Source: Dysgonomonas sp. UBA5412 (GTDB lineage Bacteria > Bacteroidota > Bacteroidia > Bacteroidales > Dysgonomonadaceae). From it: DNA of 64,000 nt. Each line of letters begins with the position of its first letter. Within the stretch, counting starts at the first letter, position 1. A program made the translations under genes and the position numbers. Below the pieces are notes generated by a model. The model worked only from the letters and a program-made list of their open reading frames with translations, ran no database searches and was not told the DNA's origin. The stretch lies in contig DHNQ01000001.1 of NCBI GenBank assembly GCA_002409595.1, positions 2,114-66,113 on the forward strand, in the 5' to 3' direction. This document shows, piece after piece, positions 1-9,382 of this stretch.

Positions 1-65
1 CGGGACTCGAACCCGCGACCCCCTGCGTGACAGGCAGGTATTCTAACCAGCTGAACTACCACACC
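1..65 (-). tRNA. tRNA-Asp (GTC), 3' end cut by the window edge
   Basis: Read on the minus strand, the sequence folds as a tRNA: a 7-nt 5' acceptor strand, T8-A9, a D-arm, an anticodon stem CCTGC/GCAGG around the loop CTGTCAC (anticodon GTC, Asp), and a complete T-arm. The last 12 or so nucleotides (3' acceptor strand, discriminator base, any CCA) lie outside the window. Position 65 is the first base. Confidence 0.95.
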
Positions 66-431
66 ATTTTTATTTTCGCTATTCTTACTAGCAGCATTCT
101 CTCCCAAATGCGATGCAAAGATATGACAAGGATTTCAATCCTGCAACAGTTTTCAGAAGTTTTTTCACAATAAAATTTAATATCATTGGTTATCAAGTAT
201 TTATTTTTTGAATAAAAAAAACAATAGTATGCTTTCACATAAGAAATCTTATTTAGAATGTCTAACGATGGCATTAAATATAAAACCGTTCTAACTAAGA
301 AATCATCAGTTTTACCTACTAATATCTCTTTTAGTTACAACTAAACTAACTCTTTCTAAAAAAATCGGACTTAGATATTTTATTATCTAAGTCCGAAAAA
401 CACACAATTCACCTCAAAACCTATAAACTCA
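66..431. other. Intergenic region between tRNA-Asp and susD-like gene
   Basis: About 366 bases of AT-rich sequence. The only clear element is the intrinsic terminator at 358-395 that ends the susD unit. A minus-strand reading frame at 56-274 overlaps the tRNA, resembles no known protein and is not called. Confidence 0.7.
358..395 (-). terminator. Intrinsic terminator of the susCD unit
   Basis: A perfect 12-bp stem (366-377 with 384-395, loop TTTTAT) is followed on the minus strand by a run of T residues (plus-strand A run 358-364). It lies 36 bases past the susD-like stop codon. Confidence 0.9.
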
Positions 432-2129
432 TCAATAGCCCGGATTCTGAATTAATAAATTACTACTTGACATGGCTTTTGATGGAACCGGATAACGATT
501 ATAATTTTTATCATTTGTAGCCTTATGATCCCACCAATCTTCAGTAACAAAAGCATTCCAACGAATAAGATCAGTACGTCTGCGCTGCTCACCCAAAAAT
601 TCGATAAGCCATTCATCCAACATACGATATTTATCCAAATTATTAGCTGTAACAGGATTAGGGTCAATCCCATCTTCAAAGTTTCGTTTACGCACCTCAT
701 TAATAAGTTTTGCTGCATCGCTAGTATTACCTGCTCTCAGCTTGCACTCAGCTAAAATATAATATACCTCAGCAAGGCGATAGATAGGCAGATCCGGATT
801 ATTCCGGAGATTCCGTTCTCCCATATTAGGTAATGGATATTTAACAAATCTAACTCCTGAGTTTTCCTCTCCATCTGCTATTGTAGATGGCAATTGATCA
901 ATAGAAGAATATTTTTTACCAGTACCCACTTCTGAAAAACGAGCAACTTGATCGACAAAAGTAATTAGCTTTCCATTGTATTCTTGACTCCCCAGACACT
1001 CTTGTTTTGTTTTTGGATTAATTTGATCTCCGAAACAAAACATTCCTTCATATTTCTCATTACCCAAATATAAATACGGTTTCTTCCTCAGGTCTTGATC
1101 AGCGAATTTAGAAAAAGGTTTTCCTAGCTTAAATTCTGTATACATGCCACCTGTAGGTTTCAACGAAGGTTGTAAGTGAAAACCATTGTTGGCTCCAAAA
1201 TCTAAATCGAAGTATTTAGAAGCATTATAATGCAGCCCATCACTGACCATGAAACCGTAAACCGTCAATTTCTGGTTCTGGCATGGTATGTTCCAGATAA
1301 CTTCAGGAGAACGCTCATTTGTAAAGCAATGAGGACCATTCCAAGTTTCGTCTAACTTATATGCACCATAAACACCATCAACTATATCCTGACATATTTT
1401 TTCGCATTCGCTAAACATTGCTTTATTCACATATGATTCGGCATTAAAATATAATTGAGCCAACATTATTGCAGCTGTAGCCTGATTAATAGCACCTTCT
1501 TCACTCTTACCCAGTTCTGTCTTTTTAGGCAAAGCAGGTATAGCTTCTTTTAGTAACTTTTCGATGTGCTCAAATGTTTGTACATCGGTACTGCGAGGTT
1601 GATCTTCACCTCCTGTAGCAGTATAAATAGGCATACCGCCAAAGAAATCCAATCCCCGAAGATAAAAATAAGCTATCAAGGTTTGTAATTGCATCTGATG
1701 AGCTTCTTTTGTCCCTTTGGGAAAACCTAAAGCATCATAATTAACATATTTATCAAGATCTTCCTTTGCCTCTAAAGCAAGTGCCACTCCCATAGTAGCT
1801 CCATACCAACAATTCCACAATTGATTATCGTCAGGAGTCCACTCGTGATGATGAATACGCTGAAAAACACCACCATTGTACCAGTGAGGACCTTTAGTTG
1901 ATAAACAGAAAGCATCTGCGGCATATTCTTGCATTTGCCAAATGTCAGCCTGATCTCCAATATACCATCGTGTATGTGTAAATGGGCGATCTAAACGTTG
2001 TAAAACACTTTGTTGCGATTCAAAAAACTTTTCCGGTGTAACTGATGAATAATATACCTCATCTAAACTACATCCTACCAATGAAAGAAATAAACCGATC
2101 AACAATAATTTTATATATTTATTTTTCAT
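432..2129 (-). CDS. SusD/RagB-family nutrient-binding lipoprotein
   Basis: Surface lipoprotein that would cap the SusC-like barrel encoded just upstream and hand ligand to it. The 565-residue length is normal for the family. The N-terminus is a lipoprotein signal with lipobox LVGC (Cys20), followed by the SusD-like N-terminal segment. The C-terminal region has the family-typical segment YRLAEVYYILAECKLRAG near residue 450, part of the helical TPR-like fold. The start lies 20 bases after the susC-like stop, so the two are co-transcribed. The gene ends the unit: beyond it are only a terminator and tRNA-Asp, with no glycoside hydrolase or sulfatase. The ligand therefore cannot be inferred. Confidence 0.93.
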   Translation of the reverse strand: MKNKYIKLLLIGLFLSLVGCSLDEVYYSSVTPEKFFESQQSVLQRLDRPFTHTRWYIGDQADIWQMQEYAADAFCLSTKGPHWYNGGVFQRIHHHEWTPDDNQLWNCWYGATMGVALALEAKEDLDKYVNYDALGFPKGTKEAHQMQLQTLIAYFYLRGLDFFGGMPIYTATGGEDQPRSTDVQTFEHIEKLLKEAIPALPKKTELGKSEEGAINQATAAIMLAQLYFNAESYVNKAMFSECEKICQDIVDGVYGAYKLDETWNGPHCFTNERSPEVIWNIPCQNQKLTVYGFMVSDGLHYNASKYFDLDFGANNGFHLQPSLKPTGGMYTEFKLGKPFSKFADQDLRKKPYLYLGNEKYEGMFCFGDQINPKTKQECLGSQEYNGKLITFVDQVARFSEVGTGKKYSSIDQLPSTIADGEENSGVRFVKYPLPNMGERNLRNNPDLPIYRLAEVYYILAECKLRAGNTSDAAKLINEVRKRNFEDGIDPNPVTANNLDKYRMLDEWLIEFLGEQRRRTDLIRWNAFVTEDWWDHKATNDKNYNRYPVPSKAMSSSNLLIQNPGY

Positions 2130-2149
2130 ATTCGAATATGTTTATATTT

Positions 2150-5100
2150 TTAGAAAGTAAGTTGCACACCTAATGTATAACGACGAGTCTGAGGATAGAT
2201 ACTATTGAACATTTCGAAACCCGGATCTAATCCATTGATATTTACTTCTGGATTGAGTCCTCCGTATTTTGTAAATGTGGCTACGTCGCGTACAGTAAGA
2301 TAAAATCGAGCGCGGTCAAGATACTTTGTGAATTTCTTTAGGTTGAGATTGTAACCTACATTAATAGCATCGATCTTGAGGAAAGTTCCATCTTCGAGCC
2401 AATAATCGCACAACTCTTTCTCGCCCTTAATATGTTCATATTTATGATATGCGTCTTTCAGCACATTTGTACCTTCCACATTAGACAGACCGTAATACAT
2501 ATCTATGGTGTTGAATACATCAAAATCAATCCAACTGCGAAGAGAAATAGACAAATCCCATTCTTTATAGTTGAAGGTATGATCCCATGACAGTATTAAT
2601 TTAGGCATTGCATCACCAACATACGCTTTATCCTCAACCTTCTTCTTATTGGCAGGAATTACATTATTGTTTTTATCATATAGAAGCCATTTTCCATCTT
2701 CGTCAAATCCGGCAAATCTATACAAGAAAAATTTTCCGATAGTAGAACCGGCTCGTAATCGCACAGCATCACCCGGACTACCCGGAGCCGGCATTGACAT
2801 ACGGTCTTGATAGCTATTACTACCCCATAAAGACAATATTTTGGAACTATTATTGGAAAAACGCATAACAGAAGAATAATTAAATTCCTTGCCTCTGACT
2901 ATATCTCCACCTATCTCAAACTCCCAACCTTTGTTTTCCAAATCTCCGACATTTACAGTCATATCTGGATGAACATAAGGTGGCTGCGGAACATTTATAT
3001 TGTAGAGCATTCCCTCTACTTTTCGTTTATAAACATCTAGTTTTCCGTATAAGCGATTGTCGAAAAATGAATAATCTAAACCAAAATTCAACTCCTTTTT
3101 TTCTTCCCATTTTAAATTTTGATTCACATTGTGTGTAGAACCAAATGTACGTACCCATTCATTGTTAATAAGCCACCATTGGTCAGAACCATACATAAGA
3201 GTCGATTTACCTGCATCAAATCCATTATTTCCGGTAATTCCATAACCGGCTCTTAATTTAAGGTCATTAATGAAGGAAATATCTTTCATAAAAGATTCTT
3301 CTGATATACGCCAACCTCCGGACAAAGACCAAAAGTCTCCCCAGCGGTGTTTTTTCGCAAATTTGGAAGAACCTTCATGTCTCAAACTGGCTGTCAACAT
3401 ATACTTATCTTTGAAAGAGTAGTTTATTCTACCAAAAAGAGCAATAAGACGTTCGCGAGCATCTTTCTTAGAAGACATTTCTGCTTCCCCATCTGAAAGA
3501 TAAGTACCGGCATTCATATCCCATACATCTATTGCATCGACAGGAAAATTGTAGTTTGTCATATCCCACTTTTCGTGATTAGTTTCAAAGAAACTATAGC
3601 CGGCTGTGGCATTTATACTATGTCCGTTAAAGTCCTTTATATAGTTCGCATAAGAATCAAAAGAAACATCATTTCTTTTGTCGATTCCCAACTTGCCTTT
3701 TCCGGTAACTCTTTTCTCTCCATCTTGCATTTCTTTTGTCCATCGTGAGGTGTATTCGTGCAAATCCCATTGTCTGTTTTGATAACCAATAGTAGATTGT
3801 ACTGACAGTTCGGGTAAAAGGTTTAATTTGATGGTAACATCACCATTTAGCCATTTGTCAATTCCTCCATTATTTTTAAGATTACTCTCAGCCAAAGCAT
3901 TAAAATCTTCCCAGCCTCCCAGCCAAATATTGTATCCCGTAGGATTCTTCGGATCATACACAGGTCGAGTTGGATTAGATTTCAAGGCTTGATTAAAATT
4001 AGGTGGATGATTTGTCCTTTTTGCCTGACGATAAGATGCATGAGTTTTTATCTCTAAAAAATTATCCAACATTTTGAAATTGCCATTTATACGAGCCGAA
4101 TAATCTTTTCGGGAATCGTTTATAGCGATCCCTTTTTGGTCTTGTGTGGAAAAGGTAGCATAGATGTTAGAATATTTAGTACCTCCGGTCAGATTGAAAA
4201 CTTGTCGGTGAGAGAAGGGTAAATTATTTACTAACTCGTCATACCAATCGGTGTCACTTCCATAGTTTTCACCTCTGTTATATTGAAGATATTCCTTTGC
4301 CGATAAAACTTCGGGTCTTTTTCTTATCGACTCTGTCGTAAATTCACCGGTATAAGTAAACTTTATTCGTCCATCCTCGCTTGATTGTCCCTGCTTTGTT
4401 GTGATAAGAATCACTCCGGCTGCTGCACGTGTTCCATAAATAGCACCTGCTGAAGCATCTTTCAACACATCTATAGACTGAATATCTTCTTGATTTACAG
4501 ACCGAATATCTCCGCCAGGTATTCCATCAATAACGATTAAAGGCTGCTGTGAAGCATTGATAGATCCAACTCCACGCAACTGAAAATCGTTGGACGAATT
4601 GGGGCTCGATGTTCCTGATATTACCAGTCCCGATACTTTACCTTGTAATGCTGTGGCAATACTAGCACCTCCAATGCCTTGCACCAAGTCTTTACTACTA
4701 AGGGAAGTTATGGAACTGGTAACAGCTCTTTTCTCCATCGTGCCATAGCCAACTACAACGACTTCGGATAAAAGTTTGCTATCCTCTTTCATCAAAATAT
4801 CAATTGTAGGTTGAGTCGCTTTTACGTCTTGATTTGTAAACCCAACATAGCTGAATGTCAATGTAGTCCCTTTGGGTACGGATATCTCATATTGTCCATC
4901 AATATCAGTTACAGTACCTTGTTCACCGCCTTTTATTGTAACTCCAATCAACGGAGTACCTTCTTGATCAGTGACTATTCCTGTAACTTTTTGTAGGGGT
5001 TGGTTTTGAGTTAATGTAAGATTTCCCCTCTTTAAAACAATCTGAGTACCGGATATTTCATAGTTAATACCTTTTTCTTTGAATATACCTGATAAGACAG

Positions 5101-5317
5101 TTTCGATAGAAGCATTTTTATAATCGGCATTTACCTTGTCGGAAAGATCAAGGGTATTATCAAACATGAATGTATAACTTGTCGTCTTTTCTAAGGTTTT
5201 GATCACGTTCTCCAAACTTGTATCTTTCAGATTTAAATTAATTGTTTGTTGAGCTCGTGTAGGCAAAATAAAGATAATCAAGCTACAACAAATAACAAAA
5301 GTGATTTTCTTTAGCAT
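2150..5317 (-). CDS. SusC/RagA-family TonB-dependent outer-membrane receptor with STN signalling domain
   Basis: TonB-dependent importer, 1055 residues. Order of parts: signal peptide (about 1-22), STN domain (about 25-95) used for trans-envelope signalling, carboxypeptidase-regulatory-like domain (about 110-185, with VTGIVTDQEGTPLIGVTIKG), TonB-box/plug region starting near SEVVVVGYGTMEKRAV (about 185), and a 22-strand barrel ending in an aromatic C-terminus (GVQLTF). An STN domain is what lets such receptors speak to a FecR anti-sigma factor, and fecR and an ECF sigma gene lie directly upstream. Ligand unknown. A 174-bp leader separates it from fecR and overlaps a candidate antisense RNA. 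Confidence 0.95.
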   Translation of the reverse strand: MLKKITFVICCSLIIFILPTRAQQTINLNLKDTSLENVIKTLEKTTSYTFMFDNTLDLSDKVNADYKNASIETVLSGIFKEKGINYEISGTQIVLKRGNLTLTQNQPLQKVTGIVTDQEGTPLIGVTIKGGEQGTVTDIDGQYEISVPKGTTLTFSYVGFTNQDVKATQPTIDILMKEDSKLLSEVVVVGYGTMEKRAVTSSITSLSSKDLVQGIGGASIATALQGKVSGLVISGTSSPNSSNDFQLRGVGSINASQQPLIVIDGIPGGDIRSVNQEDIQSIDVLKDASAGAIYGTRAAAGVILITTKQGQSSEDGRIKFTYTGEFTTESIRKRPEVLSAKEYLQYNRGENYGSDTDWYDELVNNLPFSHRQVFNLTGGTKYSNIYATFSTQDQKGIAINDSRKDYSARINGNFKMLDNFLEIKTHASYRQAKRTNHPPNFNQALKSNPTRPVYDPKNPTGYNIWLGGWEDFNALAESNLKNNGGIDKWLNGDVTIKLNLLPELSVQSTIGYQNRQWDLHEYTSRWTKEMQDGEKRVTGKGKLGIDKRNDVSFDSYANYIKDFNGHSINATAGYSFFETNHEKWDMTNYNFPVDAIDVWDMNAGTYLSDGEAEMSSKKDARERLIALFGRINYSFKDKYMLTASLRHEGSSKFAKKHRWGDFWSLSGGWRISEESFMKDISFINDLKLRAGYGITGNNGFDAGKSTLMYGSDQWWLINNEWVRTFGSTHNVNQNLKWEEKKELNFGLDYSFFDNRLYGKLDVYKRKVEGMLYNINVPQPPYVHPDMTVNVGDLENKGWEFEIGGDIVRGKEFNYSSVMRFSNNSSKILSLWGSNSYQDRMSMPAPGSPGDAVRLRAGSTIGKFFLYRFAGFDEDGKWLLYDKNNNVIPANKKKVEDKAYVGDAMPKLILSWDHTFNYKEWDLSISLRSWIDFDVFNTIDMYYGLSNVEGTNVLKDAYHKYEHIKGEKELCDYWLEDGTFLKIDAINVGYNLNLKKFTKYLDRARFYLTVRDVATFTKYGGLNPEVNINGLDPGFEMFNSIYPQTRRYTLGVQLTF

Positions 5318-5356
5318 TTAATTAAGTTTTAAGATGAGTAATTAGTGTTTTTTAAT

Positions 5357-5364
5357 TACATTTG
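5357..5364 (+). promoter_or_regulatory. Candidate promoter -7 box for an antisense RNA over the susC leader
   Basis: TACATTTG fits the Bacteroidetes -7 consensus TAnnTTTG exactly, on the strand opposite to susC. No convincing TTTG -33 element is present at the usual spacing. Transcription would begin near 5371. Confidence 0.5.
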
Positions 5365-5370
5365 GAAATA

Positions 5371-5482
5371 AGCAAACCTCGTACAGGCTATGTAGAAATA
5401 CACAGCTGAATAATCTGTTAAGAAAGAGAATTTTGCTCATCATCCGGGTGTAAGGAATGGCCGTTCTTTACACCCTTTTTTT
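5371..5482 (+). ncRNA. Candidate cis-antisense small RNA in the fecR-susC gap
   Basis: Seen in the sequence on the plus strand: a TAnnTTTG box at 5357-5364; a stem-loop at 5387-5406 (8-bp stem, one mismatch, GAAA tetraloop); and a 12-bp hairpin at 5446-5475 (one G-U pair, loop TGGCCG) followed by seven T residues. Together these describe an RNA of roughly 110 nt with its own intrinsic terminator, fully antisense to the susC leader. The T run follows the hairpin only on the plus strand, so this is not a fecR terminator. Short antisense RNAs repressing a susC homologue are known in Bacteroides (DonS). The 5' end is approximate and expression is inferred. Confidence 0.5.
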
Positions 5483-5491
5483 CAAGGTATT

Positions 5492-6484
5492 TTATTTATA
5501 GGTAACAATCACCTCCTTTCCATTTATTTTATATTCTAAAGGTGTCATTTTCTTCATCAGCTCCAAGATTTCACTCAGAGGTTCAGTTTTTATCCTAAAT
5601 CTGTATTTCAAATCATTTTGGGGTGATGTGACTTTAATGTCTACACCATACCAATTTTCCATTTTAGAGAAAACCTCATCTACCGATGAATATTCGAAAA
5701 CCAATTCATCAAATGTCCATGAAATATAATTTTCCGGGTCGAATGTTTTTTTCTGCGAGGAATGTATCTTTTTATTTATTACAATCTCTTCGTTAGGCTG
5801 CAGTTCTGTCAACATTTCACTAGTTTCGTTATCAAAGACACTTACTTTTCCTTGTTGCAAGGCAATTTTTATATCCGGTAGCTGAGAGCCGGCAGTTACC
5901 TTGAATGTAGTCCCATAGACAACAACATCGAGATTGTCTGATCTGACTATAAATTTATGTTCTTCATCTTTGGTCACATCAAAAAAGGCTTCGCCCTCTA
6001 GGTAAACAGTTCTATCGCTAATATTGAATGTGTTACTTAATGTTATTTTAGTATCCGAATTTAACCAGACCTTTGTTCCATCAGGTAAAAAGAGTTGTCC
6101 TCTCTCTCCTTTAGGCATATACATAGTTGTAAATTGAGGGGTTTCCCATATTCCCTGTTTACCCAAATAATTAAAGGATATCAATAAAAGAATAGCCACA
6201 GCGGCAGAAACAGCGGATGAGAGTACAAGCATCCGTTTAGTATATTTTTTTACGGTTAAAGACGATAGATGATTTACAATATTATTCCAAATAGGCTGTT
6301 TATGAGATTCTATTGTGTTATCAATATTTTTATCTGATAAAATCCAAGTCTTTTTTATTCTTAAGAATTCTGATCTATTGTCTTCCGACAATAAACACCA
6401 TTCCGTCAGACGCGTCACATCATCTTCGGAAGCTTCCCCTCTAAGGTATTTGGATATTATATCTAAAATATCTTTATTATTCAT
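5492..6484 (-). CDS. FecR-family anti-sigma factor
   Basis: Inner-membrane anti-sigma factor, 330 residues, expected to hold the ECF sigma factor encoded upstream until the SusC-like STN domain signals. The cytoplasmic N-terminal part (about 1-80) is the sigma-binding region, with a single membrane segment at about 85-107. The periplasmic part has the FecR core (about 118-215, with LPDGTKVWLNSDTKI and VYLEGEAFFDV) and a C-terminal DUF4974-type region (about 255-330). It starts 70 bases after the sigma-factor stop. Sigma, FecR, SusC and SusD in this order is the standard layout of ECF-controlled uptake systems in the phylum. Confidence 0.95.
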   Translation of the reverse strand: MNNKDILDIISKYLRGEASEDDVTRLTEWCLLSEDNRSEFLRIKKTWILSDKNIDNTIESHKQPIWNNIVNHLSSLTVKKYTKRMLVLSSAVSAAVAILLLISFNYLGKQGIWETPQFTTMYMPKGERGQLFLPDGTKVWLNSDTKITLSNTFNISDRTVYLEGEAFFDVTKDEEHKFIVRSDNLDVVVYGTTFKVTAGSQLPDIKIALQQGKVSVFDNETSEMLTELQPNEEIVINKKIHSSQKKTFDPENYISWTFDELVFEYSSVDEVFSKMENWYGVDIKVTSPQNDLKYRFRIKTEPLSEILELMKKMTPLEYKINGKEVIVTYK

Positions 6485-6554
6485 AGTATTAAAAAGGTTC
6501 TATATATAAATCACTTAAAGTATGAAAAACCCCTATATCAATTTCATAAAAAAA

Positions 6555-7088
6555 TCAGTTAAGTATAAAAAAGATCAGCAACAATGCTTTTTTATAGTGC
6601 AATCGCAAATAATTGCAAACTCGTTTCAAAGCGGAAGACATCTGATTATCAACGGTTTTAATCGATACATTTTGTTTTTCAGCTATTTCCTTGTAGGATA
6701 ATTTTTTTTCACGACTTAAGCGGTAGATTATTTGAGTTTTTTCGGGAAGTAAGTTCACCGATTCCTGAACTTTTATATAAAATTCGTCAATATTGACTAT
6801 ATCATCTGCGTCTTCCTGTATTAATTCATTGAGAAGAAAGTCCTCTAGTAGATTTCTTTGATTTCGTTTATTACGGATGGTATTAATAATGCGATTTTTT
6901 GCAGCAATAAACAAATACGACTTTATATTTATATTAGATACAGTTTCTCTATCTTCCCATAATTTAAGAAATACAGATTGCACGACATCTTCTATTTCTG
7001 TAAAATCTGATGTAAACAGGAACAAATATCGACAGAGAGAATTATAGTGTAAATTAAAGTTTTGTTCAAACTCTTTTTTATCCAACAT
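6555..7088 (-). CDS. ECF-type RNA polymerase sigma-70 factor (RpoE/FecI-like)
   Basis: A 177-residue sigma factor with only regions 2 and 4, as in ECF sigmas. Region 2 spans about 15-85 (FTEIEDVVQSVFLKLWE for core binding, then a basic segment RIINTIRNKRNQRN for -10 recognition). Region 4 spans about 115-165 with a helix-turn-helix (LSYKEIAEKQNVSIKTVDNQ). It is the first gene of the sigma-FecR-SusC-SusD series and should activate that unit when released. No TAnnTTTG box was found in the 276 bases upstream. Confidence 0.95.
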   Translation of the reverse strand: MLDKKEFEQNFNLHYNSLCRYLFLFTSDFTEIEDVVQSVFLKLWEDRETVSNINIKSYLFIAAKNRIINTIRNKRNQRNLLEDFLLNELIQEDADDIVNIDEFYIKVQESVNLLPEKTQIIYRLSREKKLSYKEIAEKQNVSIKTVDNQMSSALKRVCNYLRLHYKKALLLIFFILN

Positions 7089-7364
7089 ATTTATATGAAT
7101 ATTAGAGAAAGATTTTAAGCCTAGTACTCAAATACCAATTTGAGGTAATTTCTTACAGTCATTTTCCTTTTAAGGTTCAAATACAAATGTGGTAAAAATA
7201 AATAAGAAATAGATTAAATATTATTAGTTTATTTAACAATTGCATTTGTAATATTTGTTTTAAGCAAGATAGCTTTCTTTTCAGACAAAGACAGACGAAT
7301 AATAATAGTAGATATATTATCAGCTTATCCTAATCTAAAAAAACTGGCAATTTTTTAATTCCTT

Positions 7365-9137
7365 TTAGTCTTTCGTATCAGAAGAAAATCCTAAGCCTGA
7401 TAATATCAGATTATCATATTCATATACATCGTCAGCATAATAAAGAGAGGATTCGCCGGGATATGTATAAACGGTATAATAATCAATAAACAATGAGATT
7501 CTGTTTTCTTTATCTATATTAATAATATCTGAAACTTTCTTCAACTTATTTGCCTTCAACAATTCTTTGCCTTCTTTAGATTGCGGATCTTTACCGATAC
7601 TATAAAAGAAACGGTCTTTAAATACATCTGTAACCGGTGAAGCACAAAAGAATGCAAGGTCGTAAGGTTTTTGCACTCTGATGCAACCATGACTTATCGC
7701 TCTATTTTTACGATTAAAGGCTGCCTTATTAGGCGTATCATGCAAATAAACAGAGTGTGTATTATTAAACATAAATTTCACAAGCCCTAAAGCGTTTCTA
7801 GGTCCCGGCTCTTGACGTATCATATATGGAAATTTTGCTGGATCAGCCTTTTTCCAATCTATGGAAGATACTGATACTTCTTTTCCTCCTTTAAATATCT
7901 TCATATTATTACGATGAATATATGCAGGATCGTTCTTCTGCTGGCCTATAATCTCCTTTACGGTAATGCTCCTAGGTACATTCCAATAAGGATTTAAATT
8001 CATATAACTAATATTTCCGTCCAGAAGCGGAGTTTTGTTTTTTATCGAACCTACACAAATACGAGAGATTAAAAGATCGGCACTATCTTTTTGACTGGCT
8101 ATTAACATCGCCGAAGCCACATTCACTTCTATATGTTTATTATGTTTAGCCTTGGTCCTTTGCCAACGATAACGCTCCATATTGGCTCTTATCTTTTGCT
8201 GATAGTACTCCAATGGTCTATTTAAGGCATCTATAGTAAGTTCCCCAACCTCTTTCTCTTCAGGTAGCGAATTGTGCCTTCTGAATTTATTTATCGCCTC
8301 CAGCAATTCGTCATCCAATGTGTAAGACAAACTATCCGTAGGAATAGAATCGGACTGAGGCTGATATTCACCCGTAAAGATAAGCCTTTGAGCTATATGA
8401 GTAATGTGTTTACTTTTATCCCCTATTTTGAAAGTCGTATTTCCCGAATTTATTTTTGGAAAGCCTCGCTCCTCCCCTTCTTTCAACAAATCATATTCTT
8501 TCTTCAAATTTAGATACATATCGTCGGCAGGGTGTGCAGCCAAAAGAGCATCAATGGGATTGGTTTTTATATCATTATACAAATTAACGTAGAAAGCCGA
8601 ATCGGGCTGAGCGATGTTTATATCATAATCTTTTCCAAAAAGGTGTTTGGGATTCAGAAAACCATATTTCATCCCGGATATATACTTTATCGCCGCCTTT
8701 GTAGCCATTGTATCCAAGGTGACAATACGGGCATATAAAGTATCCATATCCTTATAGTAAGCCAAATCGACAGAGTCTGTTAAAGCCTTTATTATTGAAG
8801 TCGGAAATACAGTTGCAGGCAAACCATGTTCTTCTGTCTTACCCAACACATCAACGAATTTGTAAAGATTATCAGTATCTAAAGTATCATGTACCCAAGC
8901 TGACGCATATTGTGATGACTGATAGAATGGAGAAAGCACCGAATCGTTTACAGTAGCCTCAGCCAATCTTTGTTGCAATTGCAATAAATCAAACTCCGGA
9001 TAATTCTTAGCAAATTGGGATTGAGTAACTTCTTTCTTTTCAGAGTCACTTATTTTGGTATGTTCCTTTTTCTTGCATTTTATAAAAAGTAAAGACATTA
9101 CCAACAATAATATAAAGGATAAAGTATAGTATTTCAT
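7365..9137 (-). CDS. L,D-transpeptidase (YcbB/LdtD-like, YkuD domain)
   Basis: Peptidoglycan-crosslinking enzyme (3-3 crosslinks) of 590 residues. The catalytic motif SHGCIRVQ is intact, with nucleophile Cys485. The long N-terminal region and mid-protein peptidoglycan-binding-like segment match the LdtD architecture, not the small YkuD forms. The N-terminus is a hydrophobic export signal ending in a Cys (about residue 21) followed by a lysine-rich stretch. It resembles a lipoprotein signal, but the residue before Cys is Lys, unlike a normal lipobox. Transcribed alone; no clear promoter box seen. Confidence 0.92.
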   Translation of the reverse strand: MKYYTLSFILLLVMSLLFIKCKKKEHTKISDSEKKEVTQSQFAKNYPEFDLLQLQQRLAEATVNDSVLSPFYQSSQYASAWVHDTLDTDNLYKFVDVLGKTEEHGLPATVFPTSIIKALTDSVDLAYYKDMDTLYARIVTLDTMATKAAIKYISGMKYGFLNPKHLFGKDYDINIAQPDSAFYVNLYNDIKTNPIDALLAAHPADDMYLNLKKEYDLLKEGEERGFPKINSGNTTFKIGDKSKHITHIAQRLIFTGEYQPQSDSIPTDSLSYTLDDELLEAINKFRRHNSLPEEKEVGELTIDALNRPLEYYQQKIRANMERYRWQRTKAKHNKHIEVNVASAMLIASQKDSADLLISRICVGSIKNKTPLLDGNISYMNLNPYWNVPRSITVKEIIGQQKNDPAYIHRNNMKIFKGGKEVSVSSIDWKKADPAKFPYMIRQEPGPRNALGLVKFMFNNTHSVYLHDTPNKAAFNRKNRAISHGCIRVQKPYDLAFFCASPVTDVFKDRFFYSIGKDPQSKEGKELLKANKLKKVSDIINIDKENRISLFIDYYTVYTYPGESSLYYADDVYEYDNLILSGLGFSSDTKD

Positions 9138-9345
9138 TTAGAAGAATAAACATGCTTGAGGCATGATTTGTTTCGTTTTTTGCAAAATTTGTAGAATAAA
9201 AGTAGTAAAACTTTGTGGATCTGCAATGCTTTTCGGGCATTTCAAGAATATCTAAAGAAAGAGACGACCCCATGTTATCTATTAGTATTTGAAGTACATC
9301 AGATAAATATTTATTATACATGTTATAATTATGCTATAAAGACTT

Positions 9346-9353
9346 TATCTTTG
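9346..9353 (+). promoter_or_regulatory. -7 box upstream of the YbjJ-like MFS gene
   Basis: TATCTTTG matches TAnnTTTG, 29 bases before the ATG at 9383. Confidence 0.7.
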
Positions 9354-9382
9354 CACCGATTTAATTCATAATTAATAAAAAA

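Noticed and set aside
56..274. 72-codon minus-strand frame next to tRNA-Asp
   Set aside because: It overlaps the tRNA, is low in complexity and has no ribosome-binding-like site or family resemblance.
5446..5475. Hairpin after fecR as a fecR terminator
   Set aside because: On the minus strand it is preceded, not followed, by the T/A run, so it lacks the U tract in the direction of fecR transcription.
9046..9321. 91-codon minus-strand frame overlapping the start of the L,D-transpeptidase gene
   Set aside because: It overlaps the signal-peptide coding part of a firm gene in another frame and resembles no protein.
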